From: Ferdinandcohnia humi_A
GTDB lineage: Bacteria > Bacillota > Bacilli > Bacillales > Bacillaceae_L
Length of the DNA stretch: 64,000 nucleotides
NCBI GenBank assembly: GCA_047608075.1
Contig: JBLKRX010000011.1
Location: 84,806 to 148,805 of the forward strand
Direction: 5' to 3'
Both the position numbers and the translations under genes were made by a program. Below the pieces are notes generated by a model. The model worked only from the letters and a program-made list of their open reading frames with translations. It was not told where the DNA came from and did no database searches. Positions 17,457 through 26,296 of the stretch are shown here, piece after piece. The first letter of the stretch is position 1, and each line of letters opens with the position of its first letter.

Positions 17457-18218
17457 CTACCTTGCCCTATCAATAACACTTTTCGAGATTCCTGTTACCC
17501 TTGAAATTTGCCTCACCGATACACCTTTTAGCTTTTTCAAATCTGCTAATGCTGCATCCCTCTCCTTTTTCTCCATCTGTTGCAACAAGCTATTACTAGC
17601 GAACCCCATCTTATGCAAATGCTCAATTACTTGATTATCTGATACTCTTACATCGAAATCATTATCTAGGCATTTATCATCATTAGATTTACTCATGTAA
17701 TCCCTAAATAATTTGATCGCACTCTCTCGCTCAGACGAAAACAACTTCAACCCCATATCAACGTCAATTATATCAGCCTTCCCTACGTATTCATGTATGC
17801 TTGTCCACTTGCTTTCAAATACATCCTTCCCCAATCCAGCTTTAACCGGATTTTGATGAATGTACCGTAATACCGTTAAAAAATACCTTGTGGTTTCAAC
17901 ATTTTCACTCTTAAATCGCTCCTGAAACAAATGTCCACACCGTTCGTATTTCGTATTGTACCAATATACATAACTTGAGCTTATTCTTTTAATAATATTG
18001 GAAATCCCCTCTTCCGACTCCTGTATTAGCAAATGCACATGATTATCCATCAAACAGTAACCATATACCTTGAAATTACTTACCCCTTTAAAGTTTTTTA
18101 ATGTCTTCAAAAATCTAATCCTATCAACAATTTCTTCAAAAATAACTTGTTTATTAATACCCCGTAGCATTACATGATAAACACCAGTACTACTCTTTTT
18201 CCTTGGAATTCTTGTCAC
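17457..18218 (-). CDS. REP-associated tyrosine transposase (RAYT), Y1/IS200-like
   Basis: A 253-residue Y1_Tnp-family protein. The HUH metal-binding motif is His60-Val-His62 in MDNHVHLLI, and the catalytic Tyr lies in the helix YFLTVLRYIHQNPV. A helix-turn-helix follows at the C-terminus (SVRQISRVTGISKSVID). Such proteins nick single-stranded hairpin DNA and are the domesticated relatives of IS200 transposases that spread REP palindromes. I start at GTG 18218 (after AGGTGA); an upstream open frame to 18326 lacks a ribosome-binding site. The gene is flanked by palindromes in opposite orientation, the layout expected for a REP-RAYT unit. Confidence 0.88.
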   Translation of the reverse strand: MTRIPRKKSSTGVYHVMLRGINKQVIFEEIVDRIRFLKTLKNFKGVSNFKVYGYCLMDNHVHLLIQESEEGISNIIKRISSSYVYWYNTKYERCGHLFQERFKSENVETTRYFLTVLRYIHQNPVKAGLGKDVFESKWTSIHEYVGKADIIDVDMGLKLFSSERESAIKLFRDYMSKSNDDKCLDNDFDVRVSDNQVIEHLHKMGFASNSLLQQMEKKERDAALADLKKLKGVSVRQISRVTGISKSVIDRAR

Positions 18219-18291
18219 AAAATAAATCACCTCAAGTTTTATATTTTTTGGATCTGTTAAGGAACAATATTGTATGAAGTAGAAATATGCG

Positions 18292-18385
18292 AAACTCTTG
18301 TGGGAAAAGCGGTTAAGTGGAGACACTATAGGTGCATATCAGGAGGCTCCCGAACAGTCCGAGGAAAGCGAGTGAATTGGAGCAA
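18292..18385. repeat. Degenerate copy of a common Bacillaceae palindromic repeat
   Basis: Segments such as GTGGGAAAAGCG, AGGAGGCTC and GAGGAAAGCGAG, in order, match the pattern of a noncoding repeat of about 100 bp that I know from many Bacillus genomes. A fuller relative lies at 39093-39198. The copy lies upstream of the RAYT gene and has no coding potential. Confidence 0.5.
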
Positions 18386-18642
18386 ACAACAACAGCAAAG
18401 TTTAACATTGTCTATTTTTAAAAATAAAGTTCTGCCCAGTAGAGAAATGTGCTTGCAAATGAAGATTAGTAAGTAGGATAATAATTTCGTTTTTCATTGT
18501 GGATTTCTAATAGTACATAGGAGAAAATGAAAAGGATAATAGTACTTTGAAGAACGGTAGAAGCTATATTACATGTATGTGAGGAAGTAAGAGTGAAATC
18601 ATATCTATCATTCTATATGAAAACGAATAATCCTGCTTGTTA

Positions 18643-18829
18643 ATTAAACATTTATTCTCTAAAAGATTTAGGTTATGTCTATAAAGAAGGTAACAAGAAC
18701 TATGAATACATATTTAGCTTTATTATCCCACCTATGCGATACCCAATAATACTAAAGGAGACATTGGACATATTAAAAATGCAACTCTCTCTGGAACAAT
18801 CTTTCACGAATTCTAAATATGCTGGTTGA
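18643..18829 (+). pseudogene. Possible gene remnant
   Basis: A frame of about 60 codons with protein-like composition (GYVYKEGNKNYEYIFSFIIP near the start) ends in TGA at 18829. It has no start codon or ribosome-binding site and is blocked by a stop upstream. I do not recognise the family. The rest of the 720-bp gap between the RAYT gene and the glycosyltransferase gene holds only repeats. Confidence 0.25.
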
Positions 18830-18900
18830 ACAATACAAGGGCTTTATAAAAAAGCCCTACTTCTATATTTAGAAATAGGGCTTTCATTAAATTGTTCAAC
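18825..18900. terminator. Nested palindrome, possible bidirectional terminator
   Basis: An outer perfect 10-bp inverted repeat GTTGAACAAT/ATTGTTCAAC (18825-18834 and 18891-18900) encloses further hairpins built from AGGGCTT and AAGCCCT. The internal hairpin ends in a short T-run on either strand. It could equally be a very small mobile element. Confidence 0.5.
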
Positions 18901-18911
18901 TTTACACAATT

Positions 18912-18930
18912 GGGACAAGGAACCTGTCCC
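18912..18930 (-). repeat. REP-like palindrome, right of the RAYT gene
   Basis: GGGACAAGGAACCTGTCCC, the exact reverse complement of the four copies at 17.3 kb, followed by a decayed second copy that runs into the 3' end of the next gene. Confidence 0.85.
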
Positions 18931-18940
18931 CGTTGTCCCA

Positions 18941-20200
18941 TTACTGGGAAACGGAGCCTGTACCTGCGTCCCGCTGTCCTTCCCGCTCTTCCAAATTCCT
19001 CAACATTTCGTCGACGATGCTGGACCAGGAGTATTCGTTGATAGCAAGGCTTCTTCCGTTTTCAGAAAGTTGCTTGTATTCGTCTTCAGATAGCTTCATT
19101 AGGTTTTTTATTTCAGCTGCGATTCCTTCTGGATCTTCTGGTGGTGCAATGCGTCCACAATTGTAATCCAACAGGATTTGTGCACTTTCCCCGCTTCCGC
19201 AGTATAAAACAGGCGTACCTGTTGAAATCGCTGGGAAAATCTTAGATGGTCTCGCACCTTTGAATAATTCAATATTCCGTAATGAAACAATACTATAATC
19301 AGTTATAGAAAAAATGTCAGGCATCCTTGAAACAGGTACAGAACCGTAAAAAGTTACGTTTGTTAAATCCAAATCCTCTTTCATCTTGAGTAACTTTTCC
19401 TTTTCTTGTCCATCACCTACGAATAGAAAATGTACATTCGGTTCATTATCCTTCAAGAGAGCTGCCGCTTCTAGGACTGAATCCAATCCTTGGGCATACC
19501 CAAGAGCACCAGCGTATGTAAAAACAGTCTTTCCGTGAAGACCGATTTCATCAATAAGTGCTTGGTCCTTTGGCTTTGGTACAAACACCTCTGTATTTAC
19601 ACCGTTGGGCAATAGAAAAACATCTTCCTCTTTTTTACCATGCCTAACCATGTAGTCTTTAATGCCATCTGTTGCCGTAGCAATTTTCCACGATTTGCGA
19701 TATAAGAATAGCTCAAGCCATCTAGACAGCTTAATAAAACTTTGATTCTTTAGTATTCCTAGCTCAACAGCGGATTCCGGCCAAATATCAGCAACATTAA
19801 AAACAAACTTGGCACGCTTTAGTTTTGCACCAAGGTAACCTGTAATCCCAAGAAACAAAGGTGGTGAATTACAAATGATCACATCCGTTGGCTTTGCCTT
19901 CAACAGCCCATAAAATGAACTAAATGTAAATGAAAAATAAGAAGCAAGCCTCTTCCAAAAGCTACCCTTTGGAGACGGATAAATCCATGTTCGGTAAACA
20001 GGAATATCATCATAGAGTTCATATTGATAGAACTTCCCTTTATACTCATCCGGAATAACTCCCATAGGATGATGAGGAAAAGCCGTCACTACCTCAATTT
20101 GATGACCTCTTTTTAAAAGCTCCTTACTTACCTCATATACACGTATTTGTGGTGCACCTGTTTCTGGTGGAAAATGCTGACATAAATAAATGATTCTCAT
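18941..20200 (-). CDS. Glycosyltransferase family 4 (WbuB-like)
   Basis: A 419-residue GT-B fold glycosyltransferase. The N-terminal acceptor domain starts MRIIYLCQHFPPETGAPQIR; the C-terminal donor domain has FTYAGALGYAQGLDSVLEA and the E-x7-E-like region KIFPAISTGTPVLYCGSGES. WbuB-type enzymes add an N-acetylated amino sugar (often FucNAc or GlcNAc) to a lipid-linked glycan; the actual sugar is unknown. Last gene of the polymer cluster, separated from galU by a repeat array. The final 12 residues (GQRDAGTGSVSQ) are encoded by a decayed palindrome copy, so the original C-terminus has probably been replaced. ATG 20200 follows GGAG. Confidence 0.88.
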   Translation of the reverse strand: MRIIYLCQHFPPETGAPQIRVYEVSKELLKRGHQIEVVTAFPHHPMGVIPDEYKGKFYQYELYDDIPVYRTWIYPSPKGSFWKRLASYFSFTFSSFYGLLKAKPTDVIICNSPPLFLGITGYLGAKLKRAKFVFNVADIWPESAVELGILKNQSFIKLSRWLELFLYRKSWKIATATDGIKDYMVRHGKKEEDVFLLPNGVNTEVFVPKPKDQALIDEIGLHGKTVFTYAGALGYAQGLDSVLEAAALLKDNEPNVHFLFVGDGQEKEKLLKMKEDLDLTNVTFYGSVPVSRMPDIFSITDYSIVSLRNIELFKGARPSKIFPAISTGTPVLYCGSGESAQILLDYNCGRIAPPEDPEGIAAEIKNLMKLSEDEYKQLSENGRSLAINEYSWSSIVDEMLRNLEEREGQRDAGTGSVSQ

Positions 20201-20310
20201 TTCCCGCTACTCCAATCAATCAACTATCAAAGTTACAACTCCGATAGCGTATAAGTTTTTCTTATAAAATAAAGGGTTCCTCGAGTCCGAAGGACAACCT
20301 TTTTGGGTTC

Positions 20311-20590
20311 ATGTCTGGGACAAGGAACCTGTCCCTCTGTCCCACTCTCATTCTGGGACAAGGAACCTGTCCCCATGTCCCACTCTCATTCTGGGACAAG
20401 GAACCTGGCCCCGCGTCCCACTCTCATCCTGGGACAAGGAACCTGTCCCCATGTCCCACTCTCATTCTGGGACAAGGAACCTGTCCCCATGTCCCACTCT
20501 CATTCCGGGACAAGGAACCTGTCCCCATGTCCCACTCTCATTCTGGGACAAGGAACCTGGCCCCATGTCCCAGCAACCCCATGTCCCAAC
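20311..20590 (-). repeat. Tandem array: seven 38-bp units carrying the REP-like palindrome
   Basis: GGGACAAGGAACCTGTCCC or its one-base variant (CTGGCCC) starts at 20317, 20355, 20393, 20431, 20469, 20507 and 20545, an exact 38-bp period. The 19 bases between palindromes (TCCCACTCTCATTCT core) are also conserved, so these are true tandem repeats and not CRISPR spacers. The array ends at the galU stop codon and fills the gap before the next co-directional gene. Confidence 0.95.
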
Positions 20591-21457
20591 TTACATCCCA
20601 CTCAATACATTTTTCAAATACGGCACTAGTTTCTCTCTCAGGTCCTCGCGTTTCATGGCGTGGTCGATGGAGGCTTGGAGGAAGCCGAATTTGTCACCTA
20701 CGTCGTAGCGTTTGCCTTTGATGACGTAGGAGTAAATGTTTTCTTGTTCGAGCAAGCGGTCGATGGCATCGGTGAGTTGAATTTCACCTTTTGCGTCCGG
20801 CTCACCCTGTTCCAACAGTTCGAAGATGGCCGGGTTTAGGATATAGCGACCAATGATTGCCTGTGTTGATGGCGCTTCTTCGATAGCTGGTTTTTCGACA
20901 AGGGCATCTACTTTGAAAAGCTCGCCTTGCTGTTCTTTGTAGTCCACGATTCCGTACTTGTCTACCTCTGCACGGTCAACTTCATGTACACCTAAAATGC
21001 TTGACCCCACTTCATTATAGTGGTCAATCATTTGCTTTAAGGCTGGTACTTCGCTGTCAATGATGTCATCACCTAGTAAAACAGCGAATGGCTCATTGCC
21101 GATGAATTTTTTTGCACATAGGACGGCATGCCCTAATCCTAGTGGTTCCTTTTGACGCACGTAGTGGATATCTACCATGTTAGAAATCGACTCAACAACC
21201 TCGAGCATTTCTTTTTTACCTGTTTTCTCTAACAGTAATTCAAGCTCAACTGATTTGTCAAAGTGGTCCTCAATCGCACGCTTGCTGCGTCCTGTTACGA
21301 TAATGATATCTTCGATTCCTGATTTTACTGCTTCCTCAATGATAAATTGAATGGTTGGTTTATCTACGATAGGCAGCATTTCTTTCGGTTGTGCCTTCGT
21401 TGCAGGTAAAAATCTTGTACCTAGCCCTGCCGCAGGTATTACTGCTTTTTTGACCAT
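20591..21457 (-). CDS. galU: UTP--glucose-1-phosphate uridylyltransferase
   Basis: A 288-residue nucleotidyltransferase: the UTP-binding start KAVIPAAGLGTRFLPATKAQPKEMLPIVD, DDII in the metal site, and VEKP near residue 165, as in GalU/GtaB. It makes UDP-glucose from UTP and glucose-1-phosphate. The SCWP of SbsC-type Geobacillus contains glucose, so this may supply the polymer made by the cluster. The gene overlaps the preceding glycosyltransferase by one base (TAATG) and is translationally coupled to it. Bacillus often has other GalU copies, so this may be a cluster-dedicated one. Confidence 0.93.
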   Translation of the reverse strand: MVKKAVIPAAGLGTRFLPATKAQPKEMLPIVDKPTIQFIIEEAVKSGIEDIIIVTGRSKRAIEDHFDKSVELELLLEKTGKKEMLEVVESISNMVDIHYVRQKEPLGLGHAVLCAKKFIGNEPFAVLLGDDIIDSEVPALKQMIDHYNEVGSSILGVHEVDRAEVDKYGIVDYKEQQGELFKVDALVEKPAIEEAPSTQAIIGRYILNPAIFELLEQGEPDAKGEIQLTDAIDRLLEQENIYSYVIKGKRYDVGDKFGFLQASIDHAMKREDLREKLVPYLKNVLSGM

Positions 21458-22533
21458 TACAATCCCCCCTGTACCGTTTTTTGATAAAGTGCAAGCATAC
21501 TGTTCGCATTGTCAATCCAATCGTATTGAGCCTTCACATGCTCGATTCCGGCTTGCCCCATTTTGTTGCGAAGCTCTTCGTCATTCAATAATGTCTCAAA
21601 TGCCGCCGCCAGCTGCTGTGGGTTTTCCTTTTGAACAACAAAACCTGTTACTCCTTCTTTTACAACTTCAGGTAAGCCTCCTACATTTGAAACGACAACA
21701 GGTACTCCACATGCCATCGACTCAACTGCCGCTACTCCAAAGCTCTCACTATCTTCTGTCGATGGAACAGCGAATATGTCGATCTGATTAATATAAGTAG
21801 GAACCTTGTCGTTCGGAACTCTGCCCGTAAAAGTTGTCACTGCATCTATGCCAAGCTTCTTCGTTAATTCTATGTATTCTTCACGCTGTGGACCATCTCC
21901 CACAATCAGCAACTTCGTATGAGGATGCTTCCCGTGAACCTCTACAAACGCGTGAATCAAATCGGCAATCCCATATTTATCAGACAAAGCCTTAACCGTT
22001 CCAATCGTAAGCGTTCCAGCTTCCTTCTCCACTGAAACCGGCTTAAATTTACCTAAATCCACGCCGAACGGTGTAACCTCTACTGGCTTATCGATATATT
22101 TTTTTGTTTCCTCAGCCATTACATGACTTGTCGAGCAAATGACATCTGCTTTTCGTAAGGTGAACTGGACAAGACTTTTGTTAATTGCGTTTTGCTGTGG
22201 GAATTGATAAATATCACGGCCCCACACGGAAACATAAAACGTATGATAATTTGCTAATGCACCAATTAACCCATAGCTAGATACATAATGAGCATGAAGG
22301 ATTGTTGGCTTAAAGCTTGCCAGCTCTTTTTTCAACGCAAACACGCTCGTTAAGTAAGAAAGCTTGCCTGGCAAATGCTTAGGTAACACAACGGTGTCCA
22401 CTTCCTTAGCATTTTCCTCTGAATAGTGGTCACTGAATGTGACAACCTTGACCTCGATATTGTTTTGTTTGTAAAAAAGCGCCCATTTATGCGTATGGAT
22501 CGATTTACTTGGTGCAAGTAACAGTACCTTCAT
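21457..22533 (-). CDS. Glycosyltransferase family 4
   Basis: A 358-residue GT-B enzyme. It starts MKVLLLAPSKSIHTHKW, has a GRVPNDKVPTYINQIDIFAVPS donor-site region and the E-x7-E motif ESFGVAAVESMACGVPVVVSNVGGLPE near residues 265-290. It is a retaining enzyme using a nucleotide-sugar donor at the cytoplasmic membrane face. ATG 22533 follows AAGGAGG. A noncoding repeat of about 200 bp separates it from the upstream gene, while it is coupled to galU downstream. Confidence 0.88.
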   Translation of the reverse strand: MKVLLLAPSKSIHTHKWALFYKQNNIEVKVVTFSDHYSEENAKEVDTVVLPKHLPGKLSYLTSVFALKKELASFKPTILHAHYVSSYGLIGALANYHTFYVSVWGRDIYQFPQQNAINKSLVQFTLRKADVICSTSHVMAEETKKYIDKPVEVTPFGVDLGKFKPVSVEKEAGTLTIGTVKALSDKYGIADLIHAFVEVHGKHPHTKLLIVGDGPQREEYIELTKKLGIDAVTTFTGRVPNDKVPTYINQIDIFAVPSTEDSESFGVAAVESMACGVPVVVSNVGGLPEVVKEGVTGFVVQKENPQQLAAAFETLLNDEELRNKMGQAGIEHVKAQYDWIDNANSMLALYQKTVQGGL

Positions 22534-22548
22534 ATTTCCTCCTTAAAA

Positions 22549-22733
22549 GAAAACCCCAAGCGCCTTGGAAGTGGAACGACAACTAAATTTCGCCACGTCC
22601 TGTGGCTAGCGTTGACGTCAGCACATCCTGTGCAAGTCTACCAAGCAATGTTCTGTTGCAAAAACTGCTCTCTGACTTTACTTGTTATTTGACTTTGCGC
22701 TGGAGCTAGACATTGAAAACCATGTTCAAAATA
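22549..22733. repeat. Dispersed AAGCGCCTTG repeat, copy 1
   Basis: It begins with AAGCGCCTTGG at 22558 and ends with a GCGCTGGAGCTAGACATTG block (22697-22733). The final 37 bases recur with one mismatch at 35479-35515. The ends (AGCGCC and the GCGCT side) are inverted. Such elements are widespread, noncoding and often inserted inside operons in Bacillaceae. It splits two same-direction glycosyltransferase genes. Confidence 0.75.
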
Positions 22734-22737
22734 TAAT

Positions 22738-23844
22738 TCATTCTTTACCTACAAGCGATTCCTTCACTTTTTCAACACGCGCAATCCATGAATGATGGAT
22801 CATGAATGTTTGTTGAATGTTTTCCATATAGTCTTGACGTGATTCAATCATTCTCTCAATTGCATTTGCCATGGATTGCTTTTCATCCTGACAAATGACT
22901 CCGTACCCATCTGTTTCAATAAAACGCTTTTGAGCGGTGCAATCTGTCGCAACAATCGGTAACCCTGCAGACAAGTACTCCACAAGCTTTACAGGAACAG
23001 AAAAATCATTGTATTCACTACGGTAACGTGGAATAAACGCGATATCCATTTCCTGATACAGCTTATCAAGCTCTGCCCCGCTCTTATGCTCAACCCGAAT
23101 CTGTAACTCCTGAATACGTTGCTTCTTCGCTTCAGGAAGTGACGCAAACTCGTCCTCACGGCACACGACCGTTAATTCACATTTCTTACTGTCTTTATTC
23201 ACAAGCTCGACTGCATCTAGCAATAAATAGAGGCCATAATCTTCACTATTGATTCCGCCAACATAAATTCCCTTTAATGGTGAACTTGTATCCCTTTTAG
23301 GCTCAACACCCTTTTTTCCTCCTGGAGGAAGGTCCGTCATTGGACGATCAATGGCAACATATTTCCCCATCTCGAGGCTTGGAAGAAACACCGTATGCAT
23401 ATATTTTTCATAAAATTTTTCTTCCATTTTGTATAATGTTTGCATGATTTTCTTTTTCATGCCCGTTAACTTGTACAGCTCATCAAACTTCCAATACACA
23501 TCTCGGTAAAATACCCCTACCGGAACGTTGTGCTGCTGCAAGTAACGGAGAACGCGTCGATCGACAAATGGATCCTTTGGTTTATGACCCGGGTCAGTTA
23601 ACCAAAGCGGAATCGTTTGATTTTCCATGTAACAAAACAAAAGATCCGATAGCGCACCTTCAGAGACGAGCTTCTTGAACTGAGAAGCCCGCTCATCAGA
23701 TGTTCCAGAAATCAGAAGAATGTCTATATTATTTTGTTTTCCCCATTCGCGAAAGGCTTTTACCATTTCATGCGGGCGAAGCTTGGAACCACTATTCACA
23801 TTTTTCGCCAACTGAAATGGATAATAGATGAGAACTTTCTTCAT
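22738..23844 (-). CDS. Glycosyltransferase family 1/4
   Basis: A 368-residue GT-B enzyme starting MKKVLIYYPFQLAKNVNSGS, with GIYVGGINSEDYGLYLLLDA opening the donor domain and FSVPVKLVEYLSAGLPIVATDC as the E-x7-E region. It would add one sugar to the lipid-linked repeat unit. Its start overlaps the stop of the polymerase gene (ATGA), so the two are translationally coupled. The acceptor and donor cannot be told from sequence. Confidence 0.85.
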   Translation of the reverse strand: MKKVLIYYPFQLAKNVNSGSKLRPHEMVKAFREWGKQNNIDILLISGTSDERASQFKKLVSEGALSDLLFCYMENQTIPLWLTDPGHKPKDPFVDRRVLRYLQQHNVPVGVFYRDVYWKFDELYKLTGMKKKIMQTLYKMEEKFYEKYMHTVFLPSLEMGKYVAIDRPMTDLPPGGKKGVEPKRDTSSPLKGIYVGGINSEDYGLYLLLDAVELVNKDSKKCELTVVCREDEFASLPEAKKQRIQELQIRVEHKSGAELDKLYQEMDIAFIPRYRSEYNDFSVPVKLVEYLSAGLPIVATDCTAQKRFIETDGYGVICQDEKQSMANAIERMIESRQDYMENIQQTFMIHHSWIARVEKVKESLVGKE

Positions 23845-25223
23845 TTTACATTCTCCCTTAGCTTCCTATTCCTAAACAAACTAAACAAATCAATTCTAAA
23901 TCGGATGAATAATATCATTCCAACCATTAAGAAGACGACAATAAACCAAATGATGTTGAAAAGGAAATCTGTGAATCCGCCAACCAATGTTCGTGGAATA
24001 TTGATTGAGAAATAAATAAACAAGCTTATGAACACCGGATTCTTTGGTAATCGTAAAAACGCAATATATAGAACTTGAATAATCAACCCAATATAAATTG
24101 TACCAATTACAATTCCGACATACCCGAAATTCGCATATGCTTCTGCTACATAAAGCGTATTTAACACCCCACCTGTGCCCTCTTCAATTCGTTGAGGGAA
24201 GGCAACTTCCATAACAAGTCGGGCTGAACGAACCTGCTCCACTCCAAATAGATCAAGAAACACCGAAGGTAACCCTCTTCCATTTAAAAACGGCAGCGCA
24301 TCGCCAAATATATTGAGATGCAGGAACGTTGGAGCAATTTGTGCAAAAATCACACGTCCAATCGGCCCTGAATTATATGACAGGTATGATTCTAGATTCG
24401 TTACATCTTGAATAAACACATACATCACAACAAGTAGTGAGGCTCCAAGTGTTCCAAGCACGAATATTTTCAACGGGGTAAACTTCGTCTTCCCAATATA
24501 AATTCGTACAAGCAAGAACATAATAACATAGAAAAAGATTGGTGATTTCGCCAAATCATAAATGCTGATGACGACTGAACATGCAAACAAGCCTAAGAAA
24601 AGAATTTTCCAGCGTGTCATGTTGGTTTTCACACTATATACATAGGCAATCAGTGACAACAACGGCGTCAAAGCAATCGCAAAAATATTACGGATCAAGA
24701 CGTTTCCGTTAAAATGGCGGGCTGCATCAATCCGCAGCTTCCCCAAGTCTGCACTTGGATTCGTCAACAGCTCCACAAGTGGAATTTGACCGGTCTTCAA
24801 TAATGTATAAGCACAGGCTAGCATCGAAACTGCCGACAAGCCTGCAAAAAGGAAGTAAAATTCCGTTTTTACATTAAAAATCGTTTCAACTGGCTTTTTC
24901 AAATAGCTCTGATATTCAACCTTCGCATCAAATCCTACAAGCTTACTCAAGATATACATCGTAAGCGGCAAGAACACCATCGTAAAACAAATGACTAAAA
25001 ACCCAATAAGCCGGTAGTTGTCATCGGTTAGCTTATTGATCATATAATAATCATCCACATCAAGAACAATTAGCAATGAACCAATAAAGCTTGAGAAAAA
25101 CAAGGAATAATAGAAGATAATTGAATTTAGGTTTGGTTGTAAAATCGATAGGCTTCCAGATACCTTTTTAAAAAGGCTCACTGAAATCGCTAAAACGATT
25201 AACCAGATTAGGATATATAGCAT
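23841..25223 (-). CDS. Wzy-like oligosaccharide repeat-unit polymerase
   Basis: A 460-residue integral membrane protein with about 11-12 predicted helices and a large extracellular loop around residues 290-350 (SGPIGRVIFAQIAPTFLHLN and on). Size, topology and location inside a Wzx/Wzz cluster fit an O-antigen-type polymerase, which joins lipid-linked repeat units on the outer face of the membrane. Wzy proteins have little sequence conservation, so the call depends on topology and context. Coupled by ATGA to the next glycosyltransferase. Confidence 0.78.
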   Translation of the reverse strand: MLYILIWLIVLAISVSLFKKVSGSLSILQPNLNSIIFYYSLFFSSFIGSLLIVLDVDDYYMINKLTDDNYRLIGFLVICFTMVFLPLTMYILSKLVGFDAKVEYQSYLKKPVETIFNVKTEFYFLFAGLSAVSMLACAYTLLKTGQIPLVELLTNPSADLGKLRIDAARHFNGNVLIRNIFAIALTPLLSLIAYVYSVKTNMTRWKILFLGLFACSVVISIYDLAKSPIFFYVIMFLLVRIYIGKTKFTPLKIFVLGTLGASLLVVMYVFIQDVTNLESYLSYNSGPIGRVIFAQIAPTFLHLNIFGDALPFLNGRGLPSVFLDLFGVEQVRSARLVMEVAFPQRIEEGTGGVLNTLYVAEAYANFGYVGIVIGTIYIGLIIQVLYIAFLRLPKNPVFISLFIYFSINIPRTLVGGFTDFLFNIIWFIVVFLMVGMILFIRFRIDLFSLFRNRKLRENVK

Positions 25224-25235
25224 ATCAGCACCACA

Positions 25236-26291
25236 CTATTTTCGAATGGCTTCTACTATTTTAACGGACGCTTTACCGTCTCCAAATACTTGTTTATACG
25301 TAGGAGAAACCTCTTTTTTAACAGCCTCTACAATCTTCTGTTGATCCGTACCAACTAAGATATTTGCTTCACTTTCAAGTGTTTCGACCCATTCTGTTTG
25401 TTCACGTACCGTTACACATGGCACCTGCATGAAGTATGCTTCCTTTTGAACGCCACCGGAATCGGTAATAATCTTTTTCGCGTTGCTTTCTAAAGTTAGC
25501 ATGTCTAAGTAGCCAACTGGCTCGATAATTTTCAAATTAGGAATGCTGTCTAGATTGATTCCATAGCCTTCAAGCTTATGCTTTGTACGTGGGTGAATCG
25601 GCCACACCTTTACTTCCTCAATTTGTGAAAAAGCACCCAGAATTTCTTTCATTTTTCCTTGATCATCTGTGTTCTCAGCACGGTGAATGGTAATGAGGTG
25701 GAATTCCTTCGACGTTAACCCATGCTCTTCAAGAATTTTTGAGCTTTCATTTGCAAGCTTTTTATTGTATTCAACCGCATCAAACATAACGTCCCCAACA
25801 TTAATTACATTGTGGTGGATGTTTTCATTATGTAGGTTTTCGATTGCTGTATCGGTTGGACAGAATAAGTATTCAGACACATGGTCTGTCATGATTCGGT
25901 TGATTTCTTCAGGCATTTTTTTATTAAAGCTACGTAATCCCGCTTCAATATGCACAACTGGAATATGAAGCTTTGCCGCTGCAAGTGCCCCAGCTAGTGT
26001 AGAGTTTGTATCACCATAAACTAATAGATAGTCTGGCTTCTCACTCAATAAAATTTCCTCGATTTGCGCTAGCATTTCACCTGTTTGTTTCCCGTGAGAA
26101 GCAGAACCAACGTGTAGGTTAAAATCTGGCTTCGGGATATGCAGCTCTTCAAAGAAAATATCAGACATATTTGCATCATAGTGCTGACCAGTATGGACAA
26201 TAAGCTCCTCATGTTCCTTACGAAGCTCACGTGATACAGGTGCAGCTTTGATAAATTGTGGTCTTGCTCCAATTACTGTTACGAATTTCAT
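25236..26291 (-). CDS. UDP-N-acetylglucosamine 2-epimerase family (WecB/WbpI-like)
   Basis: A 351-residue epimerase with the family start VTVIGARPQFIKAAPVSREL, the catalytic-site patterns HTGQHYDANMSD and VHIEAGLRS, and TDSGGVQKEA near residue 275. WecB makes UDP-ManNAc from UDP-GlcNAc; the relative WbpI epimerises UDP-GlcNAc(3NAc)A to UDP-ManNAc(3NAc)A. With WbpA-, WbpE- and WbpD-like genes in the same cluster the second reaction is more likely (inference). ATG 26291 is 9 bases after AAAGG; ATG 26300 overlaps the previous stop but would sit directly on that site. Confidence 0.85.
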   Translation of the reverse strand: MKFVTVIGARPQFIKAAPVSRELRKEHEELIVHTGQHYDANMSDIFFEELHIPKPDFNLHVGSASHGKQTGEMLAQIEEILLSEKPDYLLVYGDTNSTLAGALAAAKLHIPVVHIEAGLRSFNKKMPEEINRIMTDHVSEYLFCPTDTAIENLHNENIHHNVINVGDVMFDAVEYNKKLANESSKILEEHGLTSKEFHLITIHRAENTDDQGKMKEILGAFSQIEEVKVWPIHPRTKHKLEGYGINLDSIPNLKIIEPVGYLDMLTLESNAKKIITDSGGVQKEAYFMQVPCVTVREQTEWVETLESEANILVGTDQQKIVEAVKKEVSPTYKQVFGDGKASVKIVEAIRK

Positions 26292-26296
26292 TTGAC

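Noticed and set aside
17101..17504. Open reading frames across the palindromes at 17.3 kb
   Set aside because: Translation of the repeat in several frames on both strands, with no start signal; the true content is repeats and a terminator.
20311..20590. CRISPR array (regular repeats)
   Set aside because: The parts between the palindromes are themselves repeated, so there are no unique spacers, and no cas genes are present.
20303..20721. Open reading frames across the repeat array
   Set aside because: They exist because the 38-bp unit lacks stops in several frames; the translated repeats overlap galU antisense and have no ribosome-binding sites.
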